Shown in pieces: positions 46,406 to 59,455 of a stretch of 64,000 nt of DNA. Made by a program: the position numbers and the translations under genes. Every line of letters begins with the position of its first letter. Position 1 is the stretch's first letter. The DNA comes from Trematomus loennbergii. Its lineage: Eukaryota; Chordata; Actinopteri; Perciformes; Nototheniidae. The notes beneath the pieces were generated by a model. It was not told where the DNA came from. It was given only the letters and a program-made list of their open reading frames with translations, and ran no database searches. The stretch is from contig JAAOOA010000277.1 of assembly GCA_012861695.1 (NCBI GenBank), positions 222,501 through 286,500 of the forward strand. Reading direction: 5' to 3'.

Positions 46406-46956
46406 TACAATTAATCAAACAAATAAATACACACAAGGATAATTATGTGTTATTGTTGAGTAAATAACAGTGTGTGGTTTAGAAAAGAATACAAAATTAG
46501 AAGGAAAAAACGATGAAACAATACAGATTTCAGTTTTCTGAGCCCCCTCTCCCCCTAACTGACGGCAACAAAAGTCCTACATTATTTAATTAAAATAAAG
46601 AAGTAAAAACAATAAGTGTGGCTTGATATTGAGTAAGAAAAAGGTTGATAAACGCTGTGAGAATGGATCTGCGGAGCATTTCGCCGCGATCCCAACTTGT
46701 CTATTACCAACGTTCAGGAGCTCTATGCAAGTCAATGGACGCCCTGCCCGTTGAAAACTGACTCTCAAGGGGTACCCTGTCCGTAATAGAGTGACGGGGA
46801 GGGGCCCTGACCGACCGTCAACATGTGACGGGTTGGGAGTGAGAACGTGTTGGTTATTTCCTCTTTTTGTTTGCCTTCAAACATGGTGTCCATCACTTCA
46901 GTCATGCATTCTTTTATACTTCAGTTATTATCCAGTGGAATGTCCTTACCTACTGG
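46406..46956. other. Sequence downstream of the palindrome
   Basis: Present after copies B and C (from about 61390) but not beyond copy A. No gene is recognised; small open frames appear fortuitous. Confidence 0.4.
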
Positions 46957-48251
46957 CAGGGGCGGATCTAGAAAAATATTCATGGGGTGGCAAGAGGGTG
47001 GCAGGAGATTTTGAGGGGTGACATCCCCTAGTAGAAGTATATGCTGATTTAATCGCACTCATATCAATCAATGTTAACTTGGAAAGCCACAATATTGATA
47101 TTTTAACTCAATAACATTAGGTGACATTATTGTGGCACATCAGTAAAGCCTTACATATAAATATATAATGTGGCAGACATAATTTAATTAATTTTAACTG
47201 AACAATAACTGAATGAGTTTGTTTCACTCTTAGACCAGCAGGGGCACCAAATCTATGAAGACTGCTGCAATAAGTACATTAATTAACTGTCTCATCGATG
47301 TTTGTCTGAATGAATATGATAATATTAACAATCATATCATTCTTATCAGCTGTCAATCACTGTTATGATTCACATATTCATTTATTATTGAATATATATT
47401 TATTTTTTTGAGGAGTTAATGATGAATGTTCCTCAAAATGCTTGCTCACCCTCCTTCAAATTTGAAAGACAAGTAATTACTATCATATATCAAAATTCAA
47501 AAGAACAGTTCAGCGCCCCACGACTTTACTGCAAACAGTTACAACCTTGACTTTATATCAGTTAGGGTTAAAAAACGTGTATTCAGCTAAAATATATACA
47601 TCGCTGCAGTTATTATCCAGTGGAAAGTCCTTACCTACTGGCCTAGTTAAATCAAAGTGGTTACTTTTTTTTGGCTGGGCAGTGTAGTTTTACACACCGT
47701 CTTATTTGACTTTCTCAGGACTTAAAACTCATTTTTGGGGCAGACCCCCACAAAGAAAAAAAATATATACACAAGGTCATCATCTTAACAGTTGTTTATG
47801 ACCATCCGTGAGCAGAGCATCAAGTTGGCATGCCTATAACAGCTGAATGCGGCGATTAACATCTTGTTCAGCAAAACGCCTCACAAACTTATTAAGATCC
47901 AAAGCTTTAGTGCAATTTGATTCAATGCTGAGTAGCCAAACTTGACAGTCTCTTCTCTGTCAAATACCTCATTCCTTGTTCGAATGCTTCTCTTTTTGCG
48001 CCGTCCCGTTCAAATGAAATCGCCGCCAATCATATTTCCACGCTCGCGCCAGGGCTAGGGGAGGGGTTACAAGGCTCGCGTCTTGTGCTGCATTCACTTG
48101 CACTCGGACATTAGAGATTTTCTCTCAGATATGTCCGATGAGCCACAACTTTCTTTCAAAACAAAGCTGCCAACTGGGGTGGCAGCTGGGGTGGCAAGGC
48201 TATTTTTCAGGGGGCAGTTGCCACCCATGCCCCCCGGTAGATCCGCCCCTG
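46957..48251 (-). mobile_element. hAT-like element with 8-bp target repeats, after copy B
   Basis: CCTACTGG lies at 46949-46956 and 48252-48259. Ends are CAGGGGCGGATCTAG and TAGATCCGCCCCTG. Part of the left flank recurs inside the element (47608-47640), so a tandem duplication has rearranged the site. A decayed hAT dimerisation-domain fragment is on the minus strand (about 47840-48000). Confidence 0.7.
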
Positions 48252-48890
48252 CCTACTGGCCTAGTTAAATCAAAGTGGTTACTTTTTTTGGCTGGGCAGT
48301 GTAGTTTTACACACTGTCTTATTTGACTTTCTCAGGACTTAAAACTGTTTTTTGGGGGCAGACCCCCACAAAGAAAAAAATATTTACACACGTAAGGTCA
48401 TCATCTTAACAGTTTTGTATGCTCATCCGTGAGCAGAGCATCAAGTTGACATGTCTAATACAGCTGAATGCGGCGATTAACATTTTGTTCAGCAAAACGC
48501 CTCACAAACGTATTAAGATCAACAGCTTTAGTGCGTTTTGATTCAATGCTGAGTACAGCCAAACTTGACAGTCTCTTCTCTGTCATTGTAGACCGCAAAT
48601 ACCTCATTCCTTTAGTACTTGGGTCCGAATGCTTCTCGTTTGGCGCCGTCCCGTTCAAATGAAATCGCCGCCAATCATATTTCCACGCTCGCGCCAGGGC
48701 TGGGGGAGGGGTTACAAGACGTGCGTCTTGTGCTGAATTCACTTGCACTCGGACATTAGAGACTTTCTCTCATAAATGTCCGATGAGCCACAACTTTTCT
48801 TTCAAAACAAAGCTGCCAACTGGGATGGCAGCTGGGGTGACAAGGCCTATTTTTAGGATGGCAGTTTCCACCCCATGCCACCCCGGTAGG
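47634..48890. repeat. Tandem duplication of about 620 bases
   Basis: Units 47634-48251 and 48252-48890 align along their length (CCTAGTTAAATCAAAGTGG start; CACGCTCGCGCCAGGGCT middle). Both contain a hAT transposase C-terminal remnant on the minus strand. Confidence 0.8.
48455..48660 (-). pseudogene. hAT transposase C-terminal (dimerisation) fragment
   Basis: The minus-strand frame reads YLRSTMTEKRLSSLAVLSIE then VDLNTFVRRFAEQNVNRRI and a stop, matching the end of the hAT dimerisation domain. It is a fragment only. An equal copy is at 63440-63643. Confidence 0.75.
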
Positions 48891-49220
48891 TGAAACTAGG
48901 CTACTAGCTACAGTACAGATGCAACTAGATGAGCTGTTAACTCTCGCTCTGACTTTTTTTTTTAAACTCTCGCTCTGACTCAGACAGGTTGAAAGAGACG
49001 AGACACGCATTTTTCCCACCCGCATTCCGCGAAGACCCGCCCTACTGAGCCTCTGATTCGCAGACTGTTGGTGGGGGGAAAAAACGCTGACGGGATGCTG
49101 AATGTGATTGGACCAATGCGTTGACAGACACACACAGACAGTGGAACAGTCGGACATGCAGAGCACTGTTTGCAGTGGACATAGCGGAGAATTTTGACTC
49201 GTTGTGTTGTGGCGATGTCT

Positions 49221-49262
49221 CGCAGATAACACAGATAATACAGATAATACAGATAATACATA
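49221..49262. repeat. Short (ACAGATAAT)n tandem repeat
   Basis: Four to five units in a row. Confidence 0.8.
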
Positions 49263-49354
49263 TGAAAAGTATAATTTGCTCAGAGTCCAGACACAGTTGT
49301 GGTTCGGTCCGGATCCGGACCGGAGTCCGGACTTTGAGGATGCCTGTCATATAG

Positions 49355-49855
49355 AATATTCTTACACACAACTAACATTTGAGTTTGACTTCAAGTTTTA
49401 ACAAATGTCTCTCTGAGAGGGTTACTTAAACATTGCAGAATTTATAAAAGTGAACAAGCATGTACAACTTAACAAGTGAATTAAATGGGAGGTTGTTATG
49501 GTTGTTTTTGTTGTCCGGACATCTTCCAGTTGATCTTGAAATCACTGATTCCCATGTTTCTCATCTTTGCCTCCAGCTAAACATACACAAATACCTGGTG
49601 TTCAGATCAAGTGTTTGTTTGTGACACAAACAAAGAGCCCTTTCAAAATAAAATGGTAGTATTGACTGCAGGGGGCCGCTGTAAATTCATTGTAAACATT
49701 TTTGAATTTCTTCTGTACATACAGTATATATATGCAGACTAGAGAAAGTTTTCAGACACTTTGTGACTCTCCTTACACACCAGGGATACATATTTATGTA
49801 TAAAAGACATAAAAAGTGCATTTTAGGATAGGAGACCTTTAAAGAAACAGCTTTT
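49355..49855 (-). pseudogene. Collapsed A-type copy: last exon fused to 5' flank
   Basis: Bases 49355-49595 match the copy A region 27058-27300 in the same (minus) orientation, including exon 14 (start 49576, LEAKMRNMGISDFKINWK). At about 49596-49605 the sequence jumps to the match of 34060-34250, the upstream flank. About 6.7 kb holding all other exons is deleted. Confidence 0.85.
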
Positions 49856-50288
49856 GAAAGTAAAATGATATATATATATATCAATAGATTAGTTGCCTTT
49901 TCTAGTCTGCATACATATACTGTATGTATGGAGGGAATTCCATTTTTTTTACAATGAATTTACAGCGGCCCCCTGCAGTCAATACTACCATTTTATTTTG
50001 AAAGGGCTCTCGTGTCTGTGTCACAAACAAACACTTGATCCGAACATCAGGCAGGTGTTGCCAACATTTCTGAGTGACAGACATGCACATTATAATTTCA
50101 ATATTTTTTTAATTCATTTGTGTGTAGGTAAATTCAAATGAACGTCACAGAAAGAATTAAGGACACAGGATGTCAGCAACTCAATGTGAACCATTGTCGA
50201 GACATCATAACAAACATTTTGGATTTGAGCTAGTTCATAAAACATTCTCTGCCTGACACACGAATAAAACTAAAACGTTCAGAAGATC

Positions 50289-51410
50289 ATGGGGTGGAGG
50301 TGGAAATTCATCTTTATTGGGGTAAGTCATGTCATATATATTATATATATATATATATGGATAAATGAATGATTATTGTGTCTTTGTTTGAAAAAGAAGG
50401 GGATAAAATCACTATTACACAAGAATACATTTAATTATTTAAAAAAAAAACATGTTATTTAACTTAATCTCATTACGGATTAAATCCTATGGTGATTTAT
50501 ATCAGATTTGTCAGTGGGCCACATTTAGAAACTAAAAGGTATTTTTTAGCCACATGGAAAATGTACGTTTATGTCAATTGTGTATCGAACGACTTCATGA
50601 TATATATTTGTTTTTGCAGGGGCGATACTTCTCAGTTTGAGGATAACTCATCAGGCAAGTAAGTGACTGTTTAGTATGAAAAGCATGGATGGAAGAATTA
50701 CTCAGACCCTTAAGTTATAGTTTAATTAACAATTCAACAAGTCTAGGAGGTATTGTCCTGCAGTAAAAATGTCCTGTGTTAACACTATATCCTTTGTGAT
50801 ACAAATATACCATGTGATGACGATTGGGACAGAAAAAAAAGTAATAGAAAGTGCTGTGGCTGAAAATGACTTTTATCTAATGCTTCACTTTAAAAAAAAA
50901 AATGTGACCTCTCTCGGCCTTGAACAATTATTGACGTTACTGTATTTGCAGGTCTTAAAAAGTATTTTAATAGCATTTTAAAACATTTTTTATTTTGGTT
51001 TTGTACAAAAAATATAATTTAAAACAAGGGAAGTCACTTTTTGATAGAACTGCTAACATTACAGAAACAATTGGTAACTATTTGTTTCTTTTTTATGTAA
51101 AACCTTAGTCTTAAAACAAAACTACAAAAGAGGCATATTAACAGCATTTTAAGCTTCTCAACAAGTGTATTCCTGTCTAGATGTTTTACTATTTTGCATA
51201 GGGAACATAAATCTGCGTCACTGTCCTTACTCTGCAGCTAACTTGGCTCTGGGAGGAGCCGCTGTGTCATCGACAACGTTCGACCACTTCCATCGACCAA
51301 GCAATGCACTTGATGGCAGAGATGAAACACACCGATTTCCCCACTTGAGATGTTTTTCCTCTCTGTGGCAGAAGGAACCCTGGTGGTTTCTGATTTTTTT
51401 TATGAATTAA
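50289..51410 (+). pseudogene. Copy C1: duplicated 5' end with half an F-type domain
   Basis: Counterpart of B1. Exon 1 is 50289-50321 (33 bases, one T lost, so its phase no longer fits), exon 2 is 50620-50658, and exon 3 runs from 51238 to a stop at 51410 after KEPWW. Confidence 0.75.
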
Positions 51411-51868
51411 TAAACTATAGAATTATACATATCCTGTTTTAAAACATACTAAAACCCACTCTAAGATTGAAAGAAACAGCTTTGAGAGTACAATTATGTA
51501 TATATCAATACATTTCACATTCACAATGATGTACAGAGGAAATTCAAAATGTTTTACAATTCATTTTCAACGGCCCCTGCAGTCAATACTAAAACAAAAA
51601 TGTATAGGGCTACCATAGAAAGGGCTCTCTTGTTGTCACAAACAAACTTTGATCTGAACACCAGGCAGGCATGCACATTATAATTTCAATGTGTTTTGAA
51701 TTATTTGTGTGTAGGTAAATTATATTGAACATCACAGAAAGAGTTAAGGACACAGGATGCCAGCAACTCAGTGTCAACCATTGTCGAGACATTATAACAC
51801 ACATTTTGGATTTGAGCTGGTCATTCTCTGCTTGACACAACGAATGCAACTAGAACGCTCAGAAGATG

Positions 51869-52222
51869 ATGGGGTGGAGGTGGAAATTGCTCTTTATTTG
51901 GGGTAAGTCATGTCATATATATATATATATATATATATATGGATACATTAGTTGATTTCTATGTATTTATTTGATAAAAAAAAAGGGATACAATCACTAT
52001 TACATTTCTTTAATTTATAGAAAGCATGTTATTTAACTTCATATGTCTCATTTACAGATTAGATGGTGACATATCAGATTTGTCACTGGGCCACATTTAG
52101 AAACTAAAATGTATTTCTTAGCCACATGGAAACTATAATTGTGTATTGATCAGACTTCATTAGATATATATTTGTTTTCGCAGGGGCTTTACTTCTCAGT
52201 TTGAGGATAACTCATCAAGCAA
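51869..52222 (+). CDS. Copy C exons 1-2: signal peptide
   Basis: Identical in protein to copy B. The promoter side again lacks the TATA-like element kept in C1. Confidence 0.75.
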
Positions 52223-52387
52223 GTAAGTGACTGTTTAGTATGAAAAGCATGGATGGAAGAATACTGAGACCCTTAAGTTATAATATAAGTAACAATTCAA
52301 CAATGTCTAGGTATTGTCCTGCAGTAAAATGTCCCGTGTTAACACCATACGATTTGTGATACGAATGTAAAAAGAAGTAATGCAAAG

Positions 52388-53402
52388 CAGGACGTGCACA
52401 GACATTTGGAGGGGCTATTGCTCTAAACTGGAAAAAGGGCCTCCCCCCGAAAAAAAACATAAGACCTTTTGAAAATTGTATCTTGTTTTTAATGTAAAAG
52501 AAACCAAACGATTATTACATCAACTAAATTGAACGGTAATTCACATCTCATAACAAAATAAGCTAAGGCGACTACTTGCATTCGGTGACTTGATTTTAAA
52601 AATGAAAACTAGGGAAATGTTTTGCTTTGCGGTCCATATCTCATTAAAATATCTAATGTTAGTAACTAATAAAGACAACATGGGGACAATTCTGTTCTAA
52701 TGTAGTTTGACCATTGTAACTGCTGTGCAGTCCAGACATACTGATAAAATAGGGCCTCTAACTAATTACCTTAAATAAACTCACTAATTAATTAAACCAG
52801 TTCAATACGCATTATTCTTATTCTTATCATTATGAGTGCAGCCAGTAACGGTAAGGTATCTAATTACTTATTTATTTAGTATTCCATAACTTAATAACAT
52901 AGATGGTCAAACTAAAGTGGTAGAGACATGGCAGAAATCCTACAATGAAGCGGGACAGTGAACTGTTCACCCGTGAGAGGGCAATCAAGAAAAGAGAGCG
53001 AGCGGCCCCGTTGAGGGAGTTTACAGATGAAAAGACAGAGAAAGACAGAAGCACAATAACAATAGGCTATATTTAGGTGTTTTTTTGTAAATAACCGACG
53101 GTATCAAGAGGAAGTAAAGTCCCCTGGTTTGTCCCTTATACCCTAACTGCCATGAGACAACTCAAAATCAAGTTTCCAAAATCCGACACTGAGGTGGTCT
53201 TAACGCACCGGCAGATGACAGCGCTGACAAAGTGTGTTTCCTGCAGCGAGACGCTACAATACTTTGTGGGCTTATCATATTGATTCGGCCACAACAGAAA
53301 AAGAAAAACAAACTCTCGCTCTCTCCAGAGGGGCAGGTCAGCCAAAAAGACCAAACGGGCCGTTGCCCGGGCAACATTAGCCCGTACCTGTGCACGTCCC
53401 TG
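52388..53402. mobile_element. hAT-type element in intron 2 of copy C
   Basis: Same insertion as 36769-37775, with the ATGCAAAG duplication at 52380-52387 and 53403-53410; it predates the B/C duplication. Confidence 0.85.
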
Positions 53403-53567
53403 ATGCAAAGTTCTGTGGCTGAAAATGACTTTTATCTAATGCCCTTTTTTATCTGCTAACATTTGAGAAACCATTGGTAAGCATAGTATTTGTTTCTTTT
53501 TATTTAAAATCTTAATCTGACAACAAAACGACAGCTGTCAAAAATGTACTGGAGTAAAAAGAGACAT

Positions 53568-53955
53568 ATTAAAGGTGGGGTAGGTAAGTTTGAGAAACCG
53601 GCTCGAGATACACTTTTTGTTATATTCCATGGAATGCTCTAAACATCCTGATAGCAATGAATATCTTAAGTGCTTTGACAAAAAATCCATAAAAAAATGT
53701 CATCTGTGGAAGCCGTAGTACTGTAAAAAGCACGACCAATCATTTTAGCCGGCCCGGCTAAAATAACTGGATGGCCTGCCTGCCTGTCAGCCTTCCATCT
53801 GTGCACAAACTTATCTCGTGCCCTCATTGGTCATGTGCGTACGTGTGTGTTGGAGGAGGGGCTCTATAAGGATGTGGCAGATTTTCTCCGGTTGTGTATT
53901 TTCAAATTCTAGCGATCTCGAGCCGGTTTCTCAAACTTACCTACCCTACCTTTAA
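53568..53955. mobile_element. TTAA-site MITE, copy C
   Basis: Orthologous insertion to 37935-38320. Confidence 0.85.
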
Positions 53956-54048
53956 CAGCATTTTCAGCTTCTCATCAAGTGTTTTCCTGTTATGTTTTAC
54001 TATTTGGCATGGCGAACATACATCTTTGTCACTGTCCTTACTCTGCAG

Positions 54049-55111
54049 CTAACTTGGCTCTGGGTGGAGTGGCTGTAGCTTCGACAATGTGGGACTACGC
54101 CCATCGACCAAGTAATGCAAATGATGGCAGAGATGAAACAACCAAAATCCACAGGAGCTGTTTTGCCTCTCAGGTGGAGATTGACCCCTGGTGGAGGCTG
54201 GATTTGGGGGGTCTGTTTGACATCTCAACCATTGAACTCCTCCGAAGAACAGATTCAGGCGGCGAAGATCTTATCTTGCTAGAAATCCTCATTGTATCTC
54301 ACTGGAGAACACTACCAGGTGATCGAATGGGTTAAACTAGCCTGACAATCGGACAGGGTTTTCATTTTTTTCTCCCCCCAGCATTACATTACATTTAATT
54401 TGGCAGACACTTTTATCCAAAGCGACTTACAATTACCAATTACAGGGACATTATCCCTGGAGTAACTAAGGACTAAGTGCCTTACTCAGGGGCACACTAG
54501 TGGTGGTGGGATTTGAACTCACAACCTTCTGATCTTCAGCCCACCTCACTATCCATTAGACCACCACTACCCCATTACATTACATTACATTTCATTTGGC
54601 AGACGCTTTTATTCAAAGCGACTTAAAATAAGTGCATTCAACCAGCAGGGTACAGAGTAACAAGAATCATGTAGGTACATTAGTTTGAACTATGCCAAAC
54701 CATTTGAAGCGCTAGTACCTTAGCTTCAACTAAGCCAATCCATTCTACTGTAAGTGCTAGTACATTATTACAATATGTATAGAGATTTCATTGGCCGAGG
54801 TGAAGTCGAAAAAGGTGTGTTTTCAGTCTGCGACGGAACTTATCACATCACACTTACTTTATGTTCATGTTGAATATTTTTCAGGTGAGTTAAGTTGCCA
54901 GGAATCACTGATTGAGGTTTTAAATCTGTACTGTACTTCCTGTCTGTTCTCCTCCCTCAGATGTGCAGTCGTCTCTGTGAGCAGTTCAGTTAAAATGACC
55001 TTCCATTGCAACCAGAAGCAAGTACGCTACGTCCACATTATCCGTCCAGGATCTGCTTCTATAATTCAAGTTTGTGAGGTCAAAGTGTTTGCTGCAACCC
55101 CATCACAGGAG
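54049..55111 (+). pseudogene. Copy C F-type lectin domain 1 (exons 3-4), broken
   Basis: Exon 3 keeps IHRSCFASQVEIDPWWRLDL but its RxD region reads RRTDSGGED, losing the double cysteine; a base is lost before the exon end. Exon 4 reads well to CEVKVFAAT, then one C fewer than B shifts the end. Confidence 0.8.
54384..54842 (-). mobile_element. SINE cluster in intron 3 of copy C
   Basis: Same block as 32312-32765 in the same orientation relative to the gene, absent from copy B. Confidence 0.75.
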
Positions 55112-55213
55112 GTAACAAACACTAAACAATGGCACCTAAAGCTGATTCAATTAAGCACTGGTAACATAATTAAGTAGATATCTGAACAATATTGTTAGTG
55201 TTTTGATACTTAC

Positions 55214-55379
55214 ATAAAGTGATCAGCTCATTTTCAGACAGGTTTTATATAAATGGATCAGGACAAAAAGTGGGAGAATATTTTTCCTGAAACTTTCAGA
55301 ATGTCTTTACACAGAGGGGACACGTGTTGATGTATAAAAGACATGAGAAAGTGGATTTAGCATAATAGGTGACCTTTAA
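55214..55379. mobile_element. Truncated TTAA-family MITE in intron 4 of copy C
   Basis: Matches the truncated element of copy A at 31778-31960. Confidence 0.65.
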
Positions 55380-55453
55380 GGGCTTTCATGTGTAGATGTT
55401 TTACATATTTTGCATTGCAAACATAAATCTTTGTCACTGTGCTCACTCTGCAG

Positions 55454-56103
55454 TGAATGTGGCTCTGGGTGGAGTGGCTGCGGCGTCATCACAGTATGAC
55501 TTTAACCGTCAACCAAGTTTAGCCATTGATGGCAAACCTTATTCAGACAATAACCTGTACCGGAGCTGTTTTGCCTCTTTGGCGGAAAGTAACGCCTGGT
55601 GGAGATTGGACATGCGGGGTCCGTATGACATCTCATCCATTGAAGTCCTTCGAAGAACAGATTGCTGCGGCAATTTGGTTAATGGGGCAGAAATACGCAT
55701 TGGTAACTCACTGGAGAACAATGGCAACAACAATCCCAGGTGATGAGAAGACATTTTGTTTTCACAATATTATTCACACTGACATTGTGTTCATGTGGGA
55801 TATTTTCATCTTGGTAATGGGTAGGCCGACTTTGTTTAGTTTGGCCCTAACCAATCAGCATAAGGCATCTTGTTCCTAAAATAGTGACATAGATCTGGTA
55901 CCCATTGCTAGCCAATATGCATTTTCTAACTGTCCCTTTACCCTCCTTTAGATGTGCAGTCATCACTGTGACCAGTAATGCTATCATGATCTTCAACTGC
56001 AACCACATGCAAGGACGCTACGTCAACATAATCCTCCCTCGAGTAAATACCATTCTTCATCTGTGTGAGGTCAAAGTGTACACCACTACCCAACTTACAG
56101 GAG
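55454..56103 (+). CDS. Copy C F-type lectin domain 2 (exons 5-6)
   Basis: Open. NVALGGVAAASSQYDFNRQ, NLYRSCFASLAESNAWWRL, RRTDCCGNLVNGAEIRIG; exon 6 has TSNAIMIFNCNHMQGRY. The RxD motif is kept but the His position is Tyr. Confidence 0.88.
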
Positions 56104-56273
56104 GTAATGCGTCACTAAACAATGGCATCCAAGCTTGATTAACTGATGGAGTGTTGGGAACAACATGACATTTACACAATATGGTTAAGTGTTGATTCTA
56201 TGGTTAAAGCGCCAAATTCCACCTGATTCTTTCATTAATTTTGTCATAACTGCCTTTATACCACTCTTGCCAG

Positions 56274-57107
56274 CTAATGTTGCACCAAGAGGAATACCTA
56301 CGCTGTCTTCAGCACCTGCTTCTGTAGAAAATTCTGAACATATGGCTATTGATGAACTCCCTGGGCCGACGGATAATCTGGAAACCTGTGCCTCAGTCGC
56401 ACTGCAAGACAACCCGTGGTGGCAACTTGACCTGAGGAGTATCTACCGCATAACTGCTGTGTCTATCCTCAGCTCAGGAGACTGCTGCTCGGAGCAGCTG
56501 AACGGTGCGGAGGTCCGCATCGGCCTCAGCAAGGACCTTACCAACCAGAGGTGATACAAGCACGTACAAAACATACAGTAACTTACTTGCCGCAGTAGCT
56601 TTAAAGGTCCCCTATTATACTGTTTTTCATCAATATATTATAGGTCTCAGATATATACAAAACATGTCTCTGAAGTGTTTGGCTCTTAATACCAAACAGA
56701 TCATTGCAGCATCCCATAATCCCCTCTGTTTCAGCCCTGTTTCAAAAGTGCTGATTCTCTGTCTGTTACTTTAGATGAAAATAAGGAGCCACTATATACA
56801 TGGATCAGGCCAAAAACGGAGTGAATCTTTTTTCCTGAAACTTTCAGAATCTCTTTAGAGGGCACACATGTTTATGTATCAAAGACATGAAAAAGTGGAT
56901 TTTGTATAATAGGTGACCTTTAATACCTACCATTCTCCCCTTTAACTTCCTCCTTCTTTCAGGTGTGCCATCATCTCCGTTTCAGAGGGAGAGCAGAAAT
57001 ACAACTACCAATGTGGAATAATGGAGGACGCTTCGTACATGTTTACCTTCCTGGTCTACAGAAGACTTTGACTGTTTGTGAAGTAGAGGTGTATGGTACT
57101 CTGCTTG
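56274..57107 (+). pseudogene. Copy C F-type lectin domain 3 (exons 7-8), one base lost
   Basis: Exon 7 (56274-56550) is open; exon 8 (56963-57107) lacks one T near 57026 (ATGGAGGA versus ATGGATGGA), breaking the frame. Confidence 0.82.
56601..56923. mobile_element. Internally deleted TTAA-family MITE in intron 7 of copy C
   Basis: Both ends are present with TTAA flanks, but only about 320 bases remain. Confidence 0.65.
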
Positions 57108-57246
57108 GTAAGCTCCAAATGATAATGGCTGTTTAGACTTCTCCTAAACCTCAAGACTGCATTGTTTACTTGAAATTAAACAGAAGCCTTTGTTAATTTT
57201 CTTCCTGTAAAGAATGCTTTTCTTGGTTCTGTTCTACCCTCACTAG

Positions 57247-57806
57247 AAAACGTGGCTTTGAGAGGCCTGGCTTTTCATTCTTCCTCAAGTCTGGAAAACA
57301 GTGTAGCCAGCAAAGTCATTGATGGTAATCGGTCTTCCACCTGCATCGTAGCCAATGAGCAGCCAGGTCCGTGGGTAACAGTGGATCTACTGGTTCCTTA
57401 CAGTGTGACTGCAGTCCAACTGGCCTACAGCGCCGACTGCTGCTACAGTTATGATGTTCGTGTAGACGACACAAGGTAATATATTGTTGGACAATGTTGG
57501 ACGAATGCATAGCTCGACCATTTTCTCATAATTTGTCTCGTGGGTTGACATTTTTTTGAAATTATATAAATGAAGTTTAAAGGTAAATCAAGCAGAGTTT
57601 TAAGCACTTCTTCTTCTTTATCTTTTTCAGCTGTGAGGTCATCTCCAGTAGTTCATATTCTTTGGTGACCCTGGATTGCGGTGGGATTGTGGGTCGCTAT
57701 GTGACTGTGATCCATCATGACGTAGCACCGCCTCTGTGCGAGGTTGAGGTCTATAGCACTTTGGAAAATCTTCAAAACAGTTTCCCTCAGCTGCCCCCGC
57801 CCCATG
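57247..57806 (+). CDS. Copy C F-type lectin domain 4 (exons 9-10)
   Basis: Exons 57247-57475 and 57631-57806, both open. Confidence 0.87.
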
Positions 57807-58033
57807 GTAAACATATAACGCTGTATTACAATCTCCTTACAATGCAAAATCCAACCAGGATTGTAAGGCTCATACCATTTGCAGACCATACTGTCATTTA
57901 CATCAGTATCTTGTTAAAACCAAAGATCGAATCATCTACTGAATGAAAATTGAAAATGTTCCTCGTTAAATTGTTACTGATTGAATAGATGTGTAACAGG
58001 CATTCATACTTGCATTTTCTAATCAAATTACAG

Positions 58034-58413
58034 TTAAAGATTACTGCTACGATGTATCCTGTAGCCGAGACTACATGTTCATTCCCAATGAACCCAAAAC
58101 ATGGTTTGAAGCCCAGAGCTACTGCAGAGAGAAGCACACTGACCTGGCCACCATCAACGACGTTCAGGACATGTATAGGGTCATGGAAAAATGGGGAATT
58201 ACTCCGACTTTTGGATTGGGCTGTATGAAGATGTTGCTACCTGGAGGTGGTCTCTGTCAGGTTATTATGGAGAGAGTGAAGCTGAGTTCAGGAACTGGGG
58301 TGCTGGTGAACCCAATCTGGAGAGTGCCACCCAGGACTGTGCAGGCATACAACACACGGGAGAATGGAGAGACCTGCAGTGTGACTTACTTAACTTCTTC
58401 CTATGCTTAGATG
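58034..58413 (+). pseudogene. Copy C CTLD1 (exon 11), homopolymer break
   Basis: One A fewer than B in the run at 58186-58190 shifts the frame after YRVMEK; the correct frame resumes as [17 protein letters not shown] downstream. Confidence 0.85.
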
Positions 58414-58535
58414 GTAATATTAAGGAAAATATTATGCACACATCAACAGATATTCAAAGCTAATGCTCTTTTATTCCAGGAACGAGTAGGTTTTCATTGT
58501 GTTTTGGTGCATCATGATTCTTTCTGTGTTCACAG

Positions 58536-58868
58536 GCAGAACAGGTGCGCTCAAAAGCAAGATTCTCGTGGAAACAGCTATGAATTGGTCAGACGCTCAA
58601 GGCTACTGCAGGAAACACCACACAGACCTGCTCAGTGTGAGAAACCAGGCGGAGAACCAGGAAGTCCAGAGCATGGTGCCGGAAGGAAAGCTGGCCTGGA
58701 TCGGCCTCTTTCAAGACTCCTGGAAGTGGTCGGACGGGAGTTACTCCTCGTTCAGATACTTGTCTCAGGAACAACCCCTTTCAGGAGAGGGTCCCAACTG
58801 CGCTCATGTTTACGACAGGAAATGGAACGTCAGGTCCTGCGACACCAAATCTATGTTTCTCTGCTACA
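58536..58868 (+). CDS. Copy C CTLD2 (exon 12)
   Basis: Intact 333-base exon, essentially identical to copy A. Confidence 0.9.
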
Positions 58869-59455
58869 GTAAGTGCTACAGGGGGTCAGACAATAAATCA
58901 ATTTGTTTTGTTGGTACTTGTGGGTTATCTGTCGCCACTTTTTTATAGCGGGTAGCTGGCTCCTCCATCAGAACACGTTAATCCTAGGGTTAGGGTTATC
59001 TAGAGAGTGGGAAAAAAACAAAAATATTAAACCATTTTTTTCAAATAAAAGGATTTGGTGCATTTCCCTCATTGTACAATACATATTCATTTCAGTTGAT
59101 AAAAGAATAATAGTTTGATGAACTGATAATGAAAAATAATGCCATAGTTGTATCCCCACTCCCATTGTTGACATGCGTTATTTTTACCTTGAGTAGACCA
59201 GTGATTATTTATTGCATGTATACAGTATATGGAATTGATTTAAAAGTGCCAGGTACCCAGTTTTTTGTTAATATTTTCAAAAACACAAGCTTGTTTTGTG
59301 ATAAACCTGAACCAATGGCTGCCTTCGATTGATAAAATTAATCTTAAAGTCACTTTATGATGATAAATATGCTAATACTCCTGTAGTGCATTTACTAGAA
59401 CAATGAACAAATGCTAGGGCTTCTAAAATTCAATAACATTACCACTATTTTTCAG

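Noticed and set aside
46586..46768. 60-residue minus-strand frame (MRVSFQRAGRPLTC)
   Set aside because: The equivalent stretch after copy C (about 61570-61750) is interrupted by small indels, and no domain or splice support is seen.
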